Assembly (NCBI GenBank): GCA_027943245.1 | Contig: JANDJZ010000042.1 | Span: 37,921 to 101,920 of the forward strand | Direction of reading: 5' to 3' | DNA from: Acanthamoeba sp. SK_2022b | Taxonomy: Eukaryota; Discosea; Longamoebia; Acanthamoebidae | Length of the DNA: 64,000 nucleotides | In this document: positions 46,120 to 57,667 of the stretch, piece after piece | Layout: the number at the start of each line of letters is the position of its first letter | Position numbering within the stretch: position 1 is the stretch's first letter | Position numbers and translations under genes: made by a program | Notes under the pieces: generated by a model | The model's database searches: none | What the model was told of the DNA's origin: nothing | Seen by the model: only the letters and a program-made list of their open reading frames with translations

Positions 46120-47844
46120 TCAAAACAGTTTTTTATTGACGGCCGTTTGATGCGGCGGGTTGATGGGCGGGGCAGTGGGCTCTCGGTACGTGTAGCCCTC
46201 CTCGGCGGTGATGGGGTAGGTCCCATCCGCGTCGAATCCCTGTGCGCCCGAGTCATGTCTCTGTTGAGCGGAGCCAGAAGGCGTAGAAGACGAACGACGA
46301 AAGCAGGAGTACCTTGAGGTCACCACAGGCGATGAACGGAACGATCACCCGGTTGGGCCCCACCAGCTCATTAGAATCGGCTAGGCGGTGAGAGGAGAGA
46401 GAGAGAGAGAGAGGCCGGTCGCAGGAAAGCGCTTGTCAGCTTCAACAAGGGGGGCATGCGGTGTGTATGTGCGTGCGTGTGTGCGTACAGTATTGGTAGT
46501 CGAGCATGGGGTTGACGATGGTGGGCACGTAGCCCTGCGGCGGAGCGTAGTGCTGGCACAGCACGAACGACTCTGCGCACACGCCACCCACGCAGCACGC
46601 GTGTACGAGTGTGAGTGAGAGAGTGGGTGGGGGGGAGCGCTCATGATGAAGTGGCGACGGCACCGATGGAGGAGTTGCGGGAAGACTTGGGCTTGGCGAT
46701 GGTGACCGAGGGAAAGAACACCTTGAGCTGCTCGTAGAGCAGCGTGACGTCCTTGCCGCGGAAGATCTTTGCGATGAACGTGCCCCCTGTCGCCACCCAC
46801 CCCCGCCCGCTGTCAGTCTTTGTGCCTGCAACCCAGAGAGATAGAAGGGGGAAGGGAGCGGGGAGGACCTGGCTTGAGCACGTGTGTGGTGATGTTCAAG
46901 GCGGCGAGGATCAGCTGGGCCTGCACGTACTCGTCCATGTCGTGCATGCCCGTCACTGCGGCACGCGCGTTGGGGGGGGGGGCGAGGTCAGTCGTCATTC
47001 GGTTGATCGATGGAAGAGCAAGGAGGGGGGAGGGGGGAGAGAGGCGCGCTCACCGTCGGGCGCGCCGTCGCATACGACGAGGTCGGCCAGCTTGCCCTCA
47101 AAGTGGCCGATGATCTCCTGGACGGTCGAGAGCTTGGTGATGTCGCCCTAGACAGTAAAGTGGAGAGGAGAGGAGAGGGGCACGACACGCAAACACAGAG
47201 GAGTGTTAGCAGCCCCGTGCCCCATCTCTTACGAAAGCCACGCACGCACACACCTTGATCTGGATGACGCCCTCCAACGGCGCCATCTCCTGCAGGTCGA
47301 CGGCCACGATCTTGGGCTCCTCGCCCTCGGGCCTGCGAGCGAGAACGGGCGGGCAGGCGGTGGTGTGACGGTGAGGCGCCGCAACGCAGAGAGCACGCAA
47401 GCAGGCGAGAAGAAGGGGTATTGAACAGGAGGAGGAGCGGCCGAACCGTGTGGCAGAGGGTCCGAGCAGCTTGCGAGAGAGGACCTGCGACCAGCTGCCG
47501 GGCGCGGCGCACAAGTCGACCGCTCGCACTACATCTTTGGGGGAACGAAGAGGTAAGAGAGGGGGGGGGGCAACAGGAAACAGAAGAGGAGCAAAGGCGA
47601 ACGGGAAAGGTCGCATTGTTGAAACCTTTGAAAATGTTGAAGTCCTCGTCAATTTGCAGGAGCTTGAAGGCAGAGCGTGCCCGCCAGCCCTCTTCCTTGG
47701 CTTTTCGGTAGTAAATGTCCTGAAATTGCAATCAAATCATGACATCAGATCTTTCTGAATTGGGCAAGGAATGTTGAATGCATTGAATTGGCTGTCCGAA
47801 AATGCCATGCCGCATACCCTCTTGTCCTTCGATGTGCGGCCCAT
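46120..47844 (-). CDS. TRM7: tRNA 2'-O-ribose methyltransferase TRM7/FTSJ1
   Basis: The 27-nt first coding exon (47844-47818) reads MGRTSKDKR, identical to the start of human FTSJ1, and splices to 47719 ([20 protein letters not shown]). The SAM site [17 protein letters not shown], the VVCDGAPDV motif and [15 protein letters not shown] carry the K-D-K catalytic residues of this RrmJ-type fold. Later exons include [17 protein letters not shown], as in the family. It methylates positions 32 and 34 of the tRNA anticodon loop. About eight exons are separated by short introns. Its start lies only 80 bp from the divergent ZNHIT3 start. Confidence 0.93.
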
Positions 47845-47923
47845 CTCGATTGATAGGAGGAAAAGAGATGGGAAAACAAAGCCAAGTGAAAGGGCGGGAA
47901 AAGAAGTTAAAAAGAATCGCAAG

Positions 47924-48542
47924 ATGCATGCAAGCAACAAGAGGAGGCGTGTCGAAGAGGTTCAGGCCAAGGAGCAGACCACATGCCGCATCTGTGAGGC
48001 CAACCCCTTTAAATACAAATGCCCCACCTGCACGATGCCGTAGTACGTCGCTCCCAACGCCTGAGAATTTAGATTGAGATTGACGCAACTTTGCCCATCA
48101 GCTGCTCTGTTGCATGTTTCAAGAAACACAAGGAGACGCCATGCCAGGCACCACCCGTTCAGAAAGAGGAGCCAAAGAGAATCGTCAAAAAGAAACGAAA
48201 GCCATTCGCCGACGAAGATGAGAAGCCCGCTTTCATCGTCACGCCTGAGCAGTACGCGCGGCTTGGTACCGCAGCCCACACCCTTTCCCGTTCTCTTTGC
48301 CCTCCTCGCAACAGAGGTTGCGTAACCTGGGCTGATGTGTCCCGTGCCGTGCAGCTCAGTCGGACTCCATACGGAAGACACTGGATGATAGAAGAGTGCG
48401 CGAGTTGTGTACAGAGATCGCGACGGGTGGAGAGAGGAGACTGAAGCAAGCGCTCAAGGATGACGAAGATTTCGCAGCTTTTATGGACGAAGTGCTGAAT
48501 GTGATCGGCGTTCGAGACGAAGAAGGCCGGTTCATCTTGTAA
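47924..48542 (+). CDS. ZNHIT3: HIT-type zinc-finger protein ZNHIT3
   Basis: Exons 47924-48042, 48102-48265 and 48355-48542 give 156 residues, as in human ZNHIT3. The HIT zinc finger reads CRICEANPFKYKCPTCTMPY then CSVACFKKHKETPC, with all eight Cys/His ligands. A Lys-rich linker follows, then a C-terminal helical domain (SIRKTLDDRRVRELCTEI; FAAFMDEVLNVIGV) as in the NUFIP-binding part. Family members assist box C/D snoRNP assembly with the R2TP chaperone. It is divergent from TRM7, another RNA-modification gene. Confidence 0.92.
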
Positions 48543-48606
48543 ATTGATCAGCAATTGAGAAGAGCGCTATACGTATTTATTGACAGGGAAGGAACCACAG
48601 ACCAAC

Positions 48607-49126
48607 TTAGAAGGAGCCTCCAGTCTGCTGCAGCACTGCATTGATTCGAAAGAAAAAAGCGGTGATGAGACTCGTGAAGAGACGAGGAACATGGACAAGC
48701 AATAAGGGCACGCACCGGCATCAATGATATCGTTATCCTCCATCTCCATCTGATAGGGACACGAGGCGCGTGATTAAACGATTGTGCATCGTGGAAAGTC
48801 AACGGGGGGCGCTTACCTCTTCTGGGGTGGAGTCAGGCAAGACTCGCGCTCCATCGTACAAAAATCTGATGGAATCTGGAGATTTGGCCTGGCGCTGGCA
48901 GTAGGCATCCATCAGCTTGCGAAGAGGAGTAGAGCGCTTGATCTTGAAGTAGACCTCATTGCCTTCCTGCTCGAGCGCATGACAGTTAGCAACTGTCGTT
49001 TGTATCAAATGCGGCCGCCTAGAACCCGAGTCGAACCTGATCAACGACTTTGAGGGAGATGTGATCAGTCGACTGTGTTTGCGAGGTGTTCTGTTCCGCA
49101 GGCCTATCTTCTCCCTCACCGCTCAT
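48607..49126 (-). CDS. SUMO: Ubiquitin-like modifier SUMO
   Basis: Four exons (49126-49037, 48966-48817, 48749-48716, 48635-48607) give exactly 100 residues. The N-terminus is flexible (MSGEGEDRPAEQNTSQTQST). The core reads HISLKVVDQEGNEVYFKIKR, LMDAYCQRQAK, DSIRFLYDGARV and MEMEDNDIIDAVLQQTGGSF. The Gly-Gly cleavage site is followed by a two-residue SF tail that a SUMO protease must remove. No consensus internal SUMOylation site is obvious in the N-terminus. It is divergent from GNL1. Confidence 0.97.
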
Positions 49127-49390
49127 CTTGTGCTTCTTCCTCTTCCAGCGATCTGTTTTGACCGTTTGATTTATGTTCGATTTTCACTTTTGTATTTTAG
49201 TGCAAAATAAATCCTGGAAATCACCAAGGACCAATCCACCGAAAATTGTGGGAGGCCCGAATTTGCCTCGATTTCTGTTGCGCATCCACCCAAAACCCGT
49301 GAACTATCCCGGCGGTGAAAAACAGGAAAAGTTGAACAGACTTGTAGATTGGTTGGGGGCTTTGCTGGCACGACAATCAATCTAATCGCA

Positions 49391-51218
49391 ATGCGAACCA
49401 CACGCAAAAAGGTATTCGGCAACAAGAAGAAGAAAGAGCAGCTCAAGGCCAAACGAGAGCTGAAGCGCCAGCAAAAGGAGAAGGAGGAAGGCACGCACGC
49501 ACCCCCTCCTGCGCCCACGATAGTCTCGCTCGAGGAGTATGAACGCGATGAGGAGCCCAAGCTGCTCGTGAAGAAGAAGGAGCGCAAACCTAAGGAAGAA
49601 GCTCCCCCAGTGGATGAGCGCAACAAGTACGCAGCCACCTGCTAAATAATACATCATTTTGCCCTGCCAATGTGCTAACTTGCATTTTGATTAGATTGCG
49701 CACTGTGTTCGAAAAGGAGTCAAAAGAGGAGGTGGAGCTCAGGAAGAAGCGTGCGCAGCTGCCGCTGCCACGATGGCAGTCACGCGTCGCTGACGATTAC
49801 TTCTACAAGCAATTCATTGGCATGCCCAAGCGTCCGGCCTGGTCCTACTCGATGACCAAACAGCAACTGGAGGAGCGCGAGAAGAAGTACTTTGAGGGCT
49901 GGCTCTCCAACATCTACCACCACTACCCGCGGGAGCGGCTCAACTACTTTGAGCACAACCTCGAGGTGTGGCGCCAGCTCTGGCGCGTCATCGAGCGCAG
50001 CGACATCCTCGTCATCGTGGCCGACGCGCGCCACCCCCTGTTCCACTTCCCTCCCTCGCTCTACTCCTACGTCGCCGAGGACCACAAGAAGCCCATCATG
50101 CTCGTCCTCAACAAGATCGACCTCGTGCCCGAAGACGTGCTCCACCAGTGGGTCGACTACTTTGAGAACCGCTACCCGCTCCTCAAGGTCGTTACCTTCA
50201 CCTCCTACCCCAACGAGGAGACCGTCACGCTGGGCAAGGACGCCGAGATCGACATCGAGCGCAAGCGCAAGAAGCGCATCCGACGCAAGTACCACGCCGT
50301 CGGCGGCAAGGAGCTGATCGAGCTCGCCGCCCGCTTCGCCCGCGAGCGCGGCCTCCTGGCCCCCGACGAGGCCGTCGAGAAGAGGCCCCTTCATGAAGAA
50401 GGCTCCCCCCACCGCGAGGCCCCGGCGGAGCGACGATCTCCCCAGCAGCAGCAGCAGCAGCACAGGCACCAAGGCGACGGCGAAGGCGACGACGAAGGCA
50501 GCGAGGAGGACTCGGACAGGGACGAGGAGCTGGTCGCGGGCGACATCGAGACGCTGGAGGAGGAGCTCGACTACGCCGACCCGAAGACGCAGCAGGAGTA
50601 CGCGCGCAAGCTGGGCTTCGTGACCATCGGCATGGTGGGCCACCCCAACGCCGGCAAGTCGTCGCTCATCAACGGCCTCATGGGCAAGAAGGTCGTCAGC
50701 ACGTCGTCGAGCCCCGGGCACACCAAGTACCTCCAGACCATCTTCTACAGCAAGGGCATCCGCCTCTGCGACTGCCCCGGCTTGACCTTCCCCGCCCTGG
50801 ACATGCCCAAGCCACTGCAGGTCGACTCCACCACTCCTCTCTCTCCCTCCCTCCCTCCCTCGCTCGCATTTGTTGAAGCGAACGGCGCCGCTGATGTTGT
50901 GTTTGTTCGCAGGTGCTGGCGGGCCTGTACCCGATCGCGCAGGTGAGGGAGCCCTATTCGGCCGTGGCCTTCCTCGCCGAGCGGGTGCCGGTGGAGAAGG
51001 TCTACGGCCTCACGCTCGAGGACCCGTCGAAGCCCTGGACCGCCTGGGACATTAGCGAACGCTACGCGGAGAAGAGGGACTACACGACCCGTCACGGCGC
51101 GTGGGACACCTACCGCGCGGGCAACGAGATACTGAGGTACTGTCCTCGCCATGTGCAAGCACATGCTGAGTTGGGGGTTGGGGTGGTGATTTGACATGTG
51201 TGCCCCTCGCCTTGTTGT

Positions 51219-51267
<49 letters not shown>

Positions 51268-51545
51268 ACGCGCTGGACGGGCGAGTGCTGCTCTACTTCT
51301 ATCCGCCGACGGAGGGAGCGCCCAACGTCGAACGTGGGACGGGAGGACGGGCACGCACCGCTGATGGCGAACACGCCGACGCCGATGGCGCGGGAGGCGA
51401 GGAGAAGGCTGCGCCTGCGGAGGAGGGCGACGCGGAGGACGATGCGCCCTCTTCCGAACCCGAGAGCGAAGAGGAGGAGGACCAAGACGCTGGCGCTTCG
51501 CGCACGCAGAACCCCTTTGCACTGCTTGATGAAGAATGCCCCTGA
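49391..51545 (+). CDS. GNL1: Circularly permuted GTPase GNL1 (YlqF/YawG family)
   Basis: Exons 49391-49626, 49695-50820, 50913-51136 and 51266-51545 give 621 residues. The basic N-terminus ([20 protein letters not shown]) is typical. The G motifs come in permuted order: DARHPL, G4 NKIDL, then G1 [13 protein letters not shown], and G3 DCPGL. The middle carries a Gln/His/acid-rich insert, and the C-terminus is acidic ([12 protein letters not shown]). Relatives act in ribosome assembly or nucleolar export; the role of GNL1 itself is less defined. Intron 3 consists largely of (GT)n ending in the acceptor TGTAG. Confidence 0.92.
51219..51263. repeat. (GT)n array in GNL1 intron 3
   Basis: About 22 GT units running into the acceptor TAG at 51265. 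Confidence 0.95.
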
Positions 51546-51767
51546 GCCTTTGTTTCACGCTTGTTGTCTTCATGAAAGACGGGGGAGGACTTGCGAGTGT
51601 TATGGAGCCGTGCGTAGACGCGAGCATAAAGCTTGTTGATGGGGGGGGAGGTAGGGCGAGAGATGGCGACGGGGATGAAGGGCAAAAATGATGTGATTGG
51701 TTTTTGTTTATATTGTGCCTCACCTCCCCACCATAAATACGCCTTCTTTCAGAACAGGATGGAGAAC

Positions 51768-52433
51768 TTAGAGACGACGACCACGGCGACCTCCCTTCTT
51801 CCTCGTGCCATCGGTAGGGATGGGGGTAACGTCCTCTGCAAATGCAAATTTGGCCAAGGGTGAGAAGTGATGGAGAGAAGAGGCAGATAGATGGCGGCGA
51901 AGTACCAATACGGCCGATCTTGAGGCCAGCGCGGGCAAGAGCGCGGAGAGCAGACTGGGCACCGGGACCGGGGGTCTTGGTCCTGTTACCACCAGTAGCG
52001 CGGAGCTTGATGTGGATGGCAGTGATGCCAAGCTCCTTGCAACGGGCAGCGACGTCCTGAGCAGCCAACATAGCAGCGTAGGGGCTCGACTCATCACGAT
52101 CAGCCTTCACCTTCATGCCACCGGTCACACGGGACAGGGTTTCCTTGCCGGACAAATCGGTAACGTGCTGCACAGAAGAACATTGAGCGGCGATAAGCGA
52201 CGGAACATGAACGATTTAATCCATAGCTCCATACGTACCACGAAAGTGTCGTTGAAGGAGGCGTAGATGTGGGCGACGGCGAAGATCTCCTCACCAGGGG
52301 CAGCCTGGGGGCCGAGCTTGACCTCCTCCTCAACCTTCTTTTCAACCTTCTTCTTACCCTGTAAAGACGAAGCGGCCACGCGGTAAGCAACAGCCCTCCA
52401 TCTTCAGTCCAATTACTCGCTCAATCGTACCAT
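51768..52433 (-). CDS. RPS14: 40S ribosomal protein S14 (uS11)
   Basis: The coding part of exon 1 is only the ATG (52433-52431), which abuts the donor GTACGA. Exons 52358-52239, 52167-51906 and 51835-51768 complete 150 residues, the normal length. The protein reads [20 protein letters not shown], then [57 protein letters not shown] and the conserved basic end [11 protein letters not shown]. It sits in the platform of the small subunit near the decoding region. The start-codon intron is a recurring feature in this window. Confidence 0.97.
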
Positions 52434-52771
52434 GATTACGTGCGGTGCTGGCGGGGAGGATGGACGACAGCGATAGAGGAGAGAGAAAAAGAAAGAAGTC
52501 GACACGTACCCACTTCAAATCCGGCCACCATCGTCGGCAAAAATATTTGCATTACTAAAATTCCAGTACCAAATGCCTGAGGTGTGGTCTGCGCTGTGCG
52601 AGTACGCGAGCCACAAGCAAGTAGAGGACGTGACAGAGAGATGTTGTAGTTCAAAGTTTTATAGGGCAAAGGAGTATCAACAGTTCTGGCCAAAAGCAGA
52701 AAAAGCCAGGTGTGAAGCAAGAAGTCGGCCGAGAAAGAGAGGAAGGGGAAGATGCTGCCACGGCATAGCTT

Positions 52772-53962
52772 TTAGTCCATGCGGCACTTGATGTCCCTGG
52801 TGATCACCTCATCGGGCGTCCTGAACGAACAAAGACGACGCGAGTTGAAGTCAGCAGCTGCTCGTTCAAGAAGCTGGCTATTCGCTGGGAGGCGCCAGGA
52901 CGTTCAACTTATTGTTGAGTAGAACAGGAGAGCAAGCGGGCGACGTACATGATATAGACAACAGCACCCCAACCACTGAACGCATCTCTGTCGACCGACG
53001 CCAACAACGCCTGAGAGATCACCTCGAACAGATCATCGGGCTCCTGTCGAGGGGCGCAGCGGGTCAGCTGCTGACATGGACGGACACGGAGATGATGGGG
53101 AAATGAAGGTGGGAGAAGCGTACGAGGTCGGGCTTCCACAGGGACTCGGTCATACCGTAGAGGGCTTCTCCGCATGTGCCAGCCACCACAGAGTCCTTGG
53201 CCAAGAGGGGAGCGCCGATGAGGTCCATGGCAGCGATGAAGGGCTTGTTGTCCGGGCCCGAGAGGCCGCAGACGACGGGCTCCACGAAGTAGGGACCGAA
53301 TCTAACAGAGAGAGAGAGACGAGCACACGGACCGTGTGAGCAGGAGAGGGAGGGCGAGGGAGCGCTACACGAAGCAAGGGGCAAGACGAAAGAAGAACAA
53401 CGCATACCGCTTCTCGTAGAGCATGGTCGAAACGAGGTTGGCAAAGGTCTCGGGGTCCATTTCTCTGTTCTCGCGAAGCTTGTACAGGTTGTGACGGAAC
53501 TTGAAGCGATTGAATCTTGATTGATCGTGGTAGCGCCAGGTGGAGATGTGAGGCGCAGAGCGGGAGGAGGTAGAACCAAGAGATAAGAAGGGAAGTCGCG
53601 GCGTACAGTGTTTGGGCATCTGACACGAGGCCAGAAAGGCCCACCATGGTCTTTGAGTTGAGCTGCTGCACCTTGGGCATGTTGAAGGCGAGCGTCTGAT
53701 GCTGGATACCAAACCGCTTGTCGCTGTAGGGTTGAATCGATGCATAATCTTAGCGCTACATGGCGCACACGGGGGGGGGGGGGCAGAGAGGTACCAAGCG
53801 ATGGCAACGCAGTTCTTGCCAGTCATGGCAACGATGGCACCACCATTATACGCGAGGATTGACTGAAAGAAGCGAAATGAAAGAAAAAAAAAATGATGGA
53901 GATCAGGGAACACGCCGATAGAGTGGGAAGATCCAGCGAGAGATTGACTGCACACTTACCAT
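52772..53962 (-). CDS. PSMB3: 20S proteasome subunit beta-3
   Basis: Seven exons. The coding part of exon 1 is just ATG (53962-53960) followed by GTAAGT. The chain reads SILAYNGGAIVAMTGKNCVA, DKRFGIQHQTLAFNMPKVQQ, LVSDAQTL, LLAKDSVVAGTCGEALYGM, then EPDDLFEVISQALLASVDRD and the end RDIKCRMD. Beta-3 is a non-catalytic ring subunit: it starts with SILAYNGGA, with no propeptide and no N-terminal catalytic Thr, as expected. It is head-to-head with RPN7, a 19S lid subunit, 275 bp apart. Confidence 0.95.
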
Positions 53963-54237
53963 TTTTAACTAGAAAGTTCGATTCACCACACGACCAGACT
54001 TAGAGATTGATTGATTGGCCGCACAGGTTGAGCCCCACCACACCAAACCGTGTCTTCGCGTCCAGCCAAACCAGACGTGTTCGAGTGTCGACCGTGTCCA
54101 AAAAGCTGTCGACACAGTCACAGCGAAGAACGACTTGGCAAACAGCTGCGCAGAAAGCTGGCCAAAACGAAGATCTACACATTCAGACAAGATCTGCAGC
54201 GACGCCACTAGATTGAATTTATTATAAACGACAGAAG
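53963..54237. promoter_or_regulatory. Bidirectional promoter between two proteasome genes
   Basis: Only 275 bp separate the two start codons. It contains GATTGATTGATTGGCC (an inverted CCAAT box) near 54006-54021 and an inverted repeat GTGTCGAC at 54085-54092 with GTCGACAC at 54108-54115, separated by 15 bp. Co-regulation is inferred. Confidence 0.5.
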
Positions 54238-55834
54238 ATGGCGACGCTCTCGATCACTGAGGAAGAGGCCTCGATGCCCAAGAACCCCGACCTTGAGCTG
54301 GCCCAAAAGAGATTCCTGCTCACGCTCAACGATGAGATCGTGCCTCCCGAGGAGAAGCAGACCATCACGGCCGAGCTTCTCGAGGCTGTGAAGAAAGATA
54401 GTGCGTGCGCCCTCCCTGCGTTTCATTCAATCTCTGTGCCAGCCAGGGTGCTAATTTTCTCGTTCAGACATGCTGCCGTTCTACCAGGCACTGTGCGAGC
54501 AGTTCAAATGGAAGGTGGACACTGCGCTAGTTGAGACCATGAAGGCTGAGATCGAGAAGAAGGTGAAGGAATTGAATGACACGATCGCCGATGCTGAAGA
54601 GAATCTGGGCGAGAGCGAGGTGCGCGAGGGGTTCCTCGCGAGGGCCGACTTCTACTGCAGGATCGGTGATAAGGAGAAGGCTATTCAGGCCTTCAGAGAG
54701 ACCACAGAGAAGACCGTGGGTCTTGGCCAGAAGCTGGACATCCTCTTCACCCTTGTCAGGATGGGCTTCTTCTGGAACGACGACGACCTCGTCACCAGAA
54801 ACATCGAGAAGGCCAAGAGGTACCCACCCTCAGCGCCCCCCATCCTCACCTTCGTCGTGCAAGCATGAACGCTGTGCTACATCGCGTTGCTGCTACTCGA
54901 AAAGAAAAACAACTCCACGCGTCCGCTACTCACCTTCATGTTGCCGGCAGCATGATCGAACAGGGCGGCGATTGGGACAGGAGGAACAGGCTCAAGGTCT
55001 ACGAGGCTCTCTACAACGCGTCCATCCGCAAATTCTCGGAGGCGGCCAACCTCTTCCTCGAGGGCCTCGCCACCTTCACCTCCTACGAACTCTGCACATA
55101 CAACCACTTCATCTTCTACGCTATCCTCATGTCCGCCGTTTCCATCGATCGCGTCAACCTCAAGAAGAAGGTCACCGACGCGCCCGAAGTCCTGGCTGTG
55201 ATTCGCGACCCCGAGCTCAGCAGGGTGGGCGATCTCATCAACTCCATCTACAACAGCGAGTATGCCACCTTCTTCCAGAGCCTCGGTAATGTCACGCCTC
55301 CTCTCTCCTCTTCTCTTCATCTCTCTCTCTCTCGACTGTTAGTGAGTCGTGCTGACACGCGTGTGTGTATGGTTGCAGCTGAGGTCACCGACCGAGTCAA
55401 GCGGGATCGCTACCTGGCCGTCCACGTGCGATACTACTGCAGGGAGATGAGGATCAAGGCCTACGCCCAGTTGCTCGACTCCTACCGCAGCGTGCGTCTC
55501 GACTCCATGGCCAAGGCCTTTGGCGTCACCGAAGAGTTCCTCGACAGGTACAGGCCCGCCGCCGCCCTTCTAGCGCGCGACTTTGTCGCTCTACCTCCTC
55601 TCCCCACTCTGGCCGTTGTGCTCACGTGGTTGGCGTCGACTATGTTCATCGTCATGTAGGGAGCTCTCGCGGTTCATCACCACCGGCCGCCTGCACTGCA
55701 AGATCGACAAGGTGGACGGGATCGTCGAGACCACGCGCCCCGATTCCAAGAACGCGCAGTACCAGGAGATGATCAAGTGCGGCGACGCCCTCCTCAACCG
55801 CGTCTCCAAGCTCTCCAGGATCATCAACCTGTAA
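54238..55834 (+). CDS. RPN7: 26S proteasome regulatory subunit RPN7 (PSMD6)
   Basis: Five exons give a full-length lid subunit. The N-terminal part reads [20 protein letters not shown], the TPR-like helices include [20 protein letters not shown] and [20 protein letters not shown], and the PCI domain covers [20 protein letters not shown] with [14 protein letters not shown]. The end, [19 protein letters not shown], is as in other eukaryotes. Exon joins such as [12 protein letters not shown] and [12 protein letters not shown] are in phase. RPN7 is part of the 19S lid. Confidence 0.96.
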
Positions 55835-55980
55835 GGCCTCGTCTCTGTCTTCTCCCTCTTTCCTCTCTCTCCCGCCTGCAACGTGCGTTGGTGTCCCCCT
55901 CGCAATGGAGTAGTTGCTACACGAAACCAAGCCAAGCTTTTGTGAAACGTGTAGAGGGGGGGGGGGCGAGCTGGCGTCTC

Positions 55981-57176
55981 TCAGTTGGCGGGGGCGATGT
56001 ACTTGTTGACCGCCCGTCTCAACACCTCGATCGCCTCCTTCTTGTCCTGGGCCTTGAACACGCCCGAGCCCGAGACGATGACGTTGGCGCCAGCCTGGGG
56101 TAGTCAAGAAGAGAAAGAGAGGGGGGGGGGAGGTTGAGGAGGCGAAGAGGCCACCGACTGGCGCGCTGTGTTTTTGTTGTCGACAAAAGGGCTGAGGTAC
56201 CTCGGCGGCGGTGTCGATGGTCTTCTCGTTGAGGCCGCCGTCGACCTCGATGTCGAGCGTGGGGTACTGCGCCCTGAGCTCCCGCACCTTGGACATCATG
56301 TCGGCCATGAACTCCTGGCCGCCAAACCCGGGCTCCACCGTCATCACCAGCACCTGCGCGCGGCCCGTGTGCAAGCAATGATTAATAGGGGAGGCCACGT
56401 GTAGCGTCAGGCGAGAGAACGCTGAGAGGGAGAGACTCACCATGTCGACATCCTTGACGTAGGGGAGGATGGCCTCGAGCTTGGTGCCGGGCTTGAGGGC
56501 GATGCCCACCCTCATGCCGGTCGACTTGACCCTCTTGATGAACCCGGCGGGATCGTCTGTCCAGCGCGACGATGACGATGTTAAGGGCAACAAGGTCTCG
56601 CGCGACCATTGGACTGCATGGGAGGACACGGGAGGGGGGAGGGGTGTACCGACGGTCTCGACGTGGAAGGTGATGGAGCTCGCGCCGGCCTTGTGGAAGT
56701 CGTCGACCCACTTCTCGGGCTGGGAAACCATCAGGTGGCAATCGAGGAACCTGCGAGCCACGGGCACGCAAGCAGGCGATCAGCGCCCTCCCCGTCAAGA
56801 AAAGAAAGAAAGGGAGAGCTGATGATGGAGGCGGCGTGGTACATGTCGGTGTGCTTGCGGAGGGACTGGATGATGGGCGGGCCGAGGGTCAGGTTGGGCA
56901 CAAAGTGCCTGGTGCAAACCAAATCCAATTATTTTTACATTTTTAAATAAAATAATGGGCCATAATAATAATAAAATAATAATAAAAATAAATAAAAATG
57001 GGCACGATAGAGATCTGTAGCTCCGGGGTGACCGAGTGGGGGGGGGGGCGGAACCCATCCATGACGTCCATGTGGAGCCAGTCGGCACCGGCATCCTTCA
57101 TGGACTGGGCCTCCTCCGCGAGCCGAGCGAAATCACCCGACAAGAGCGACGGCGCGATGAGAGCCTTCAACGACAT
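55981..57176 (-). CDS. RPE: Ribulose-phosphate 3-epimerase
   Basis: Five or six short exons encode a (beta/alpha)8 epimerase of the pentose phosphate pathway, interconverting ribulose 5-phosphate and xylulose 5-phosphate. Motifs: [27 protein letters not shown] (metal-site His and catalytic Asp), [52 protein letters not shown], then [14 protein letters not shown] and a phosphate-binding VSGSGVF near the end. The [10 protein letters not shown] start was chosen for fit with the family. An in-frame Met at about 57225 would extend it. Confidence 0.95.
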
Positions 57177-57400
57177 ATCTGCGTTGCCGTCACAGCGAGC
57201 GTGAGTTTCGCCCGCAGCCACCCTCATTTGAACAGACCACAGAGTGAACCACACCACCTGTACCTGCTGGTTGCAACGCGTAGAACTAAAATAAAATGAA
57301 ATTTTTTTCGTCACAAATAATTGAATAAATAAATAGATTTTATTCTGGTAAATAAAACATGTTGCTTTCCGTTGCGTTGCAGAGCGCAGGTGCCTGCCCG

Positions 57401-57598
57401 CTACGAGTACGTGTAGTCCTGGGCAGAGTAGAGGCTGGGCCTGACGGAGGTGACGGCGGCCTTGGGGTCGAAGAGGGCCTGGTAGGCCGAGCCCGGACAG
57501 GGTCGCAGCAGGTGGAGCTTCTTCTTGTGCGCCTTCAGCACGTCTCGCAGCGAGTTATACCTTCACCCACGAGCACGCGCGTGCACGATGAGCCACAC

Positions 57599-57667
<69 letters not shown>

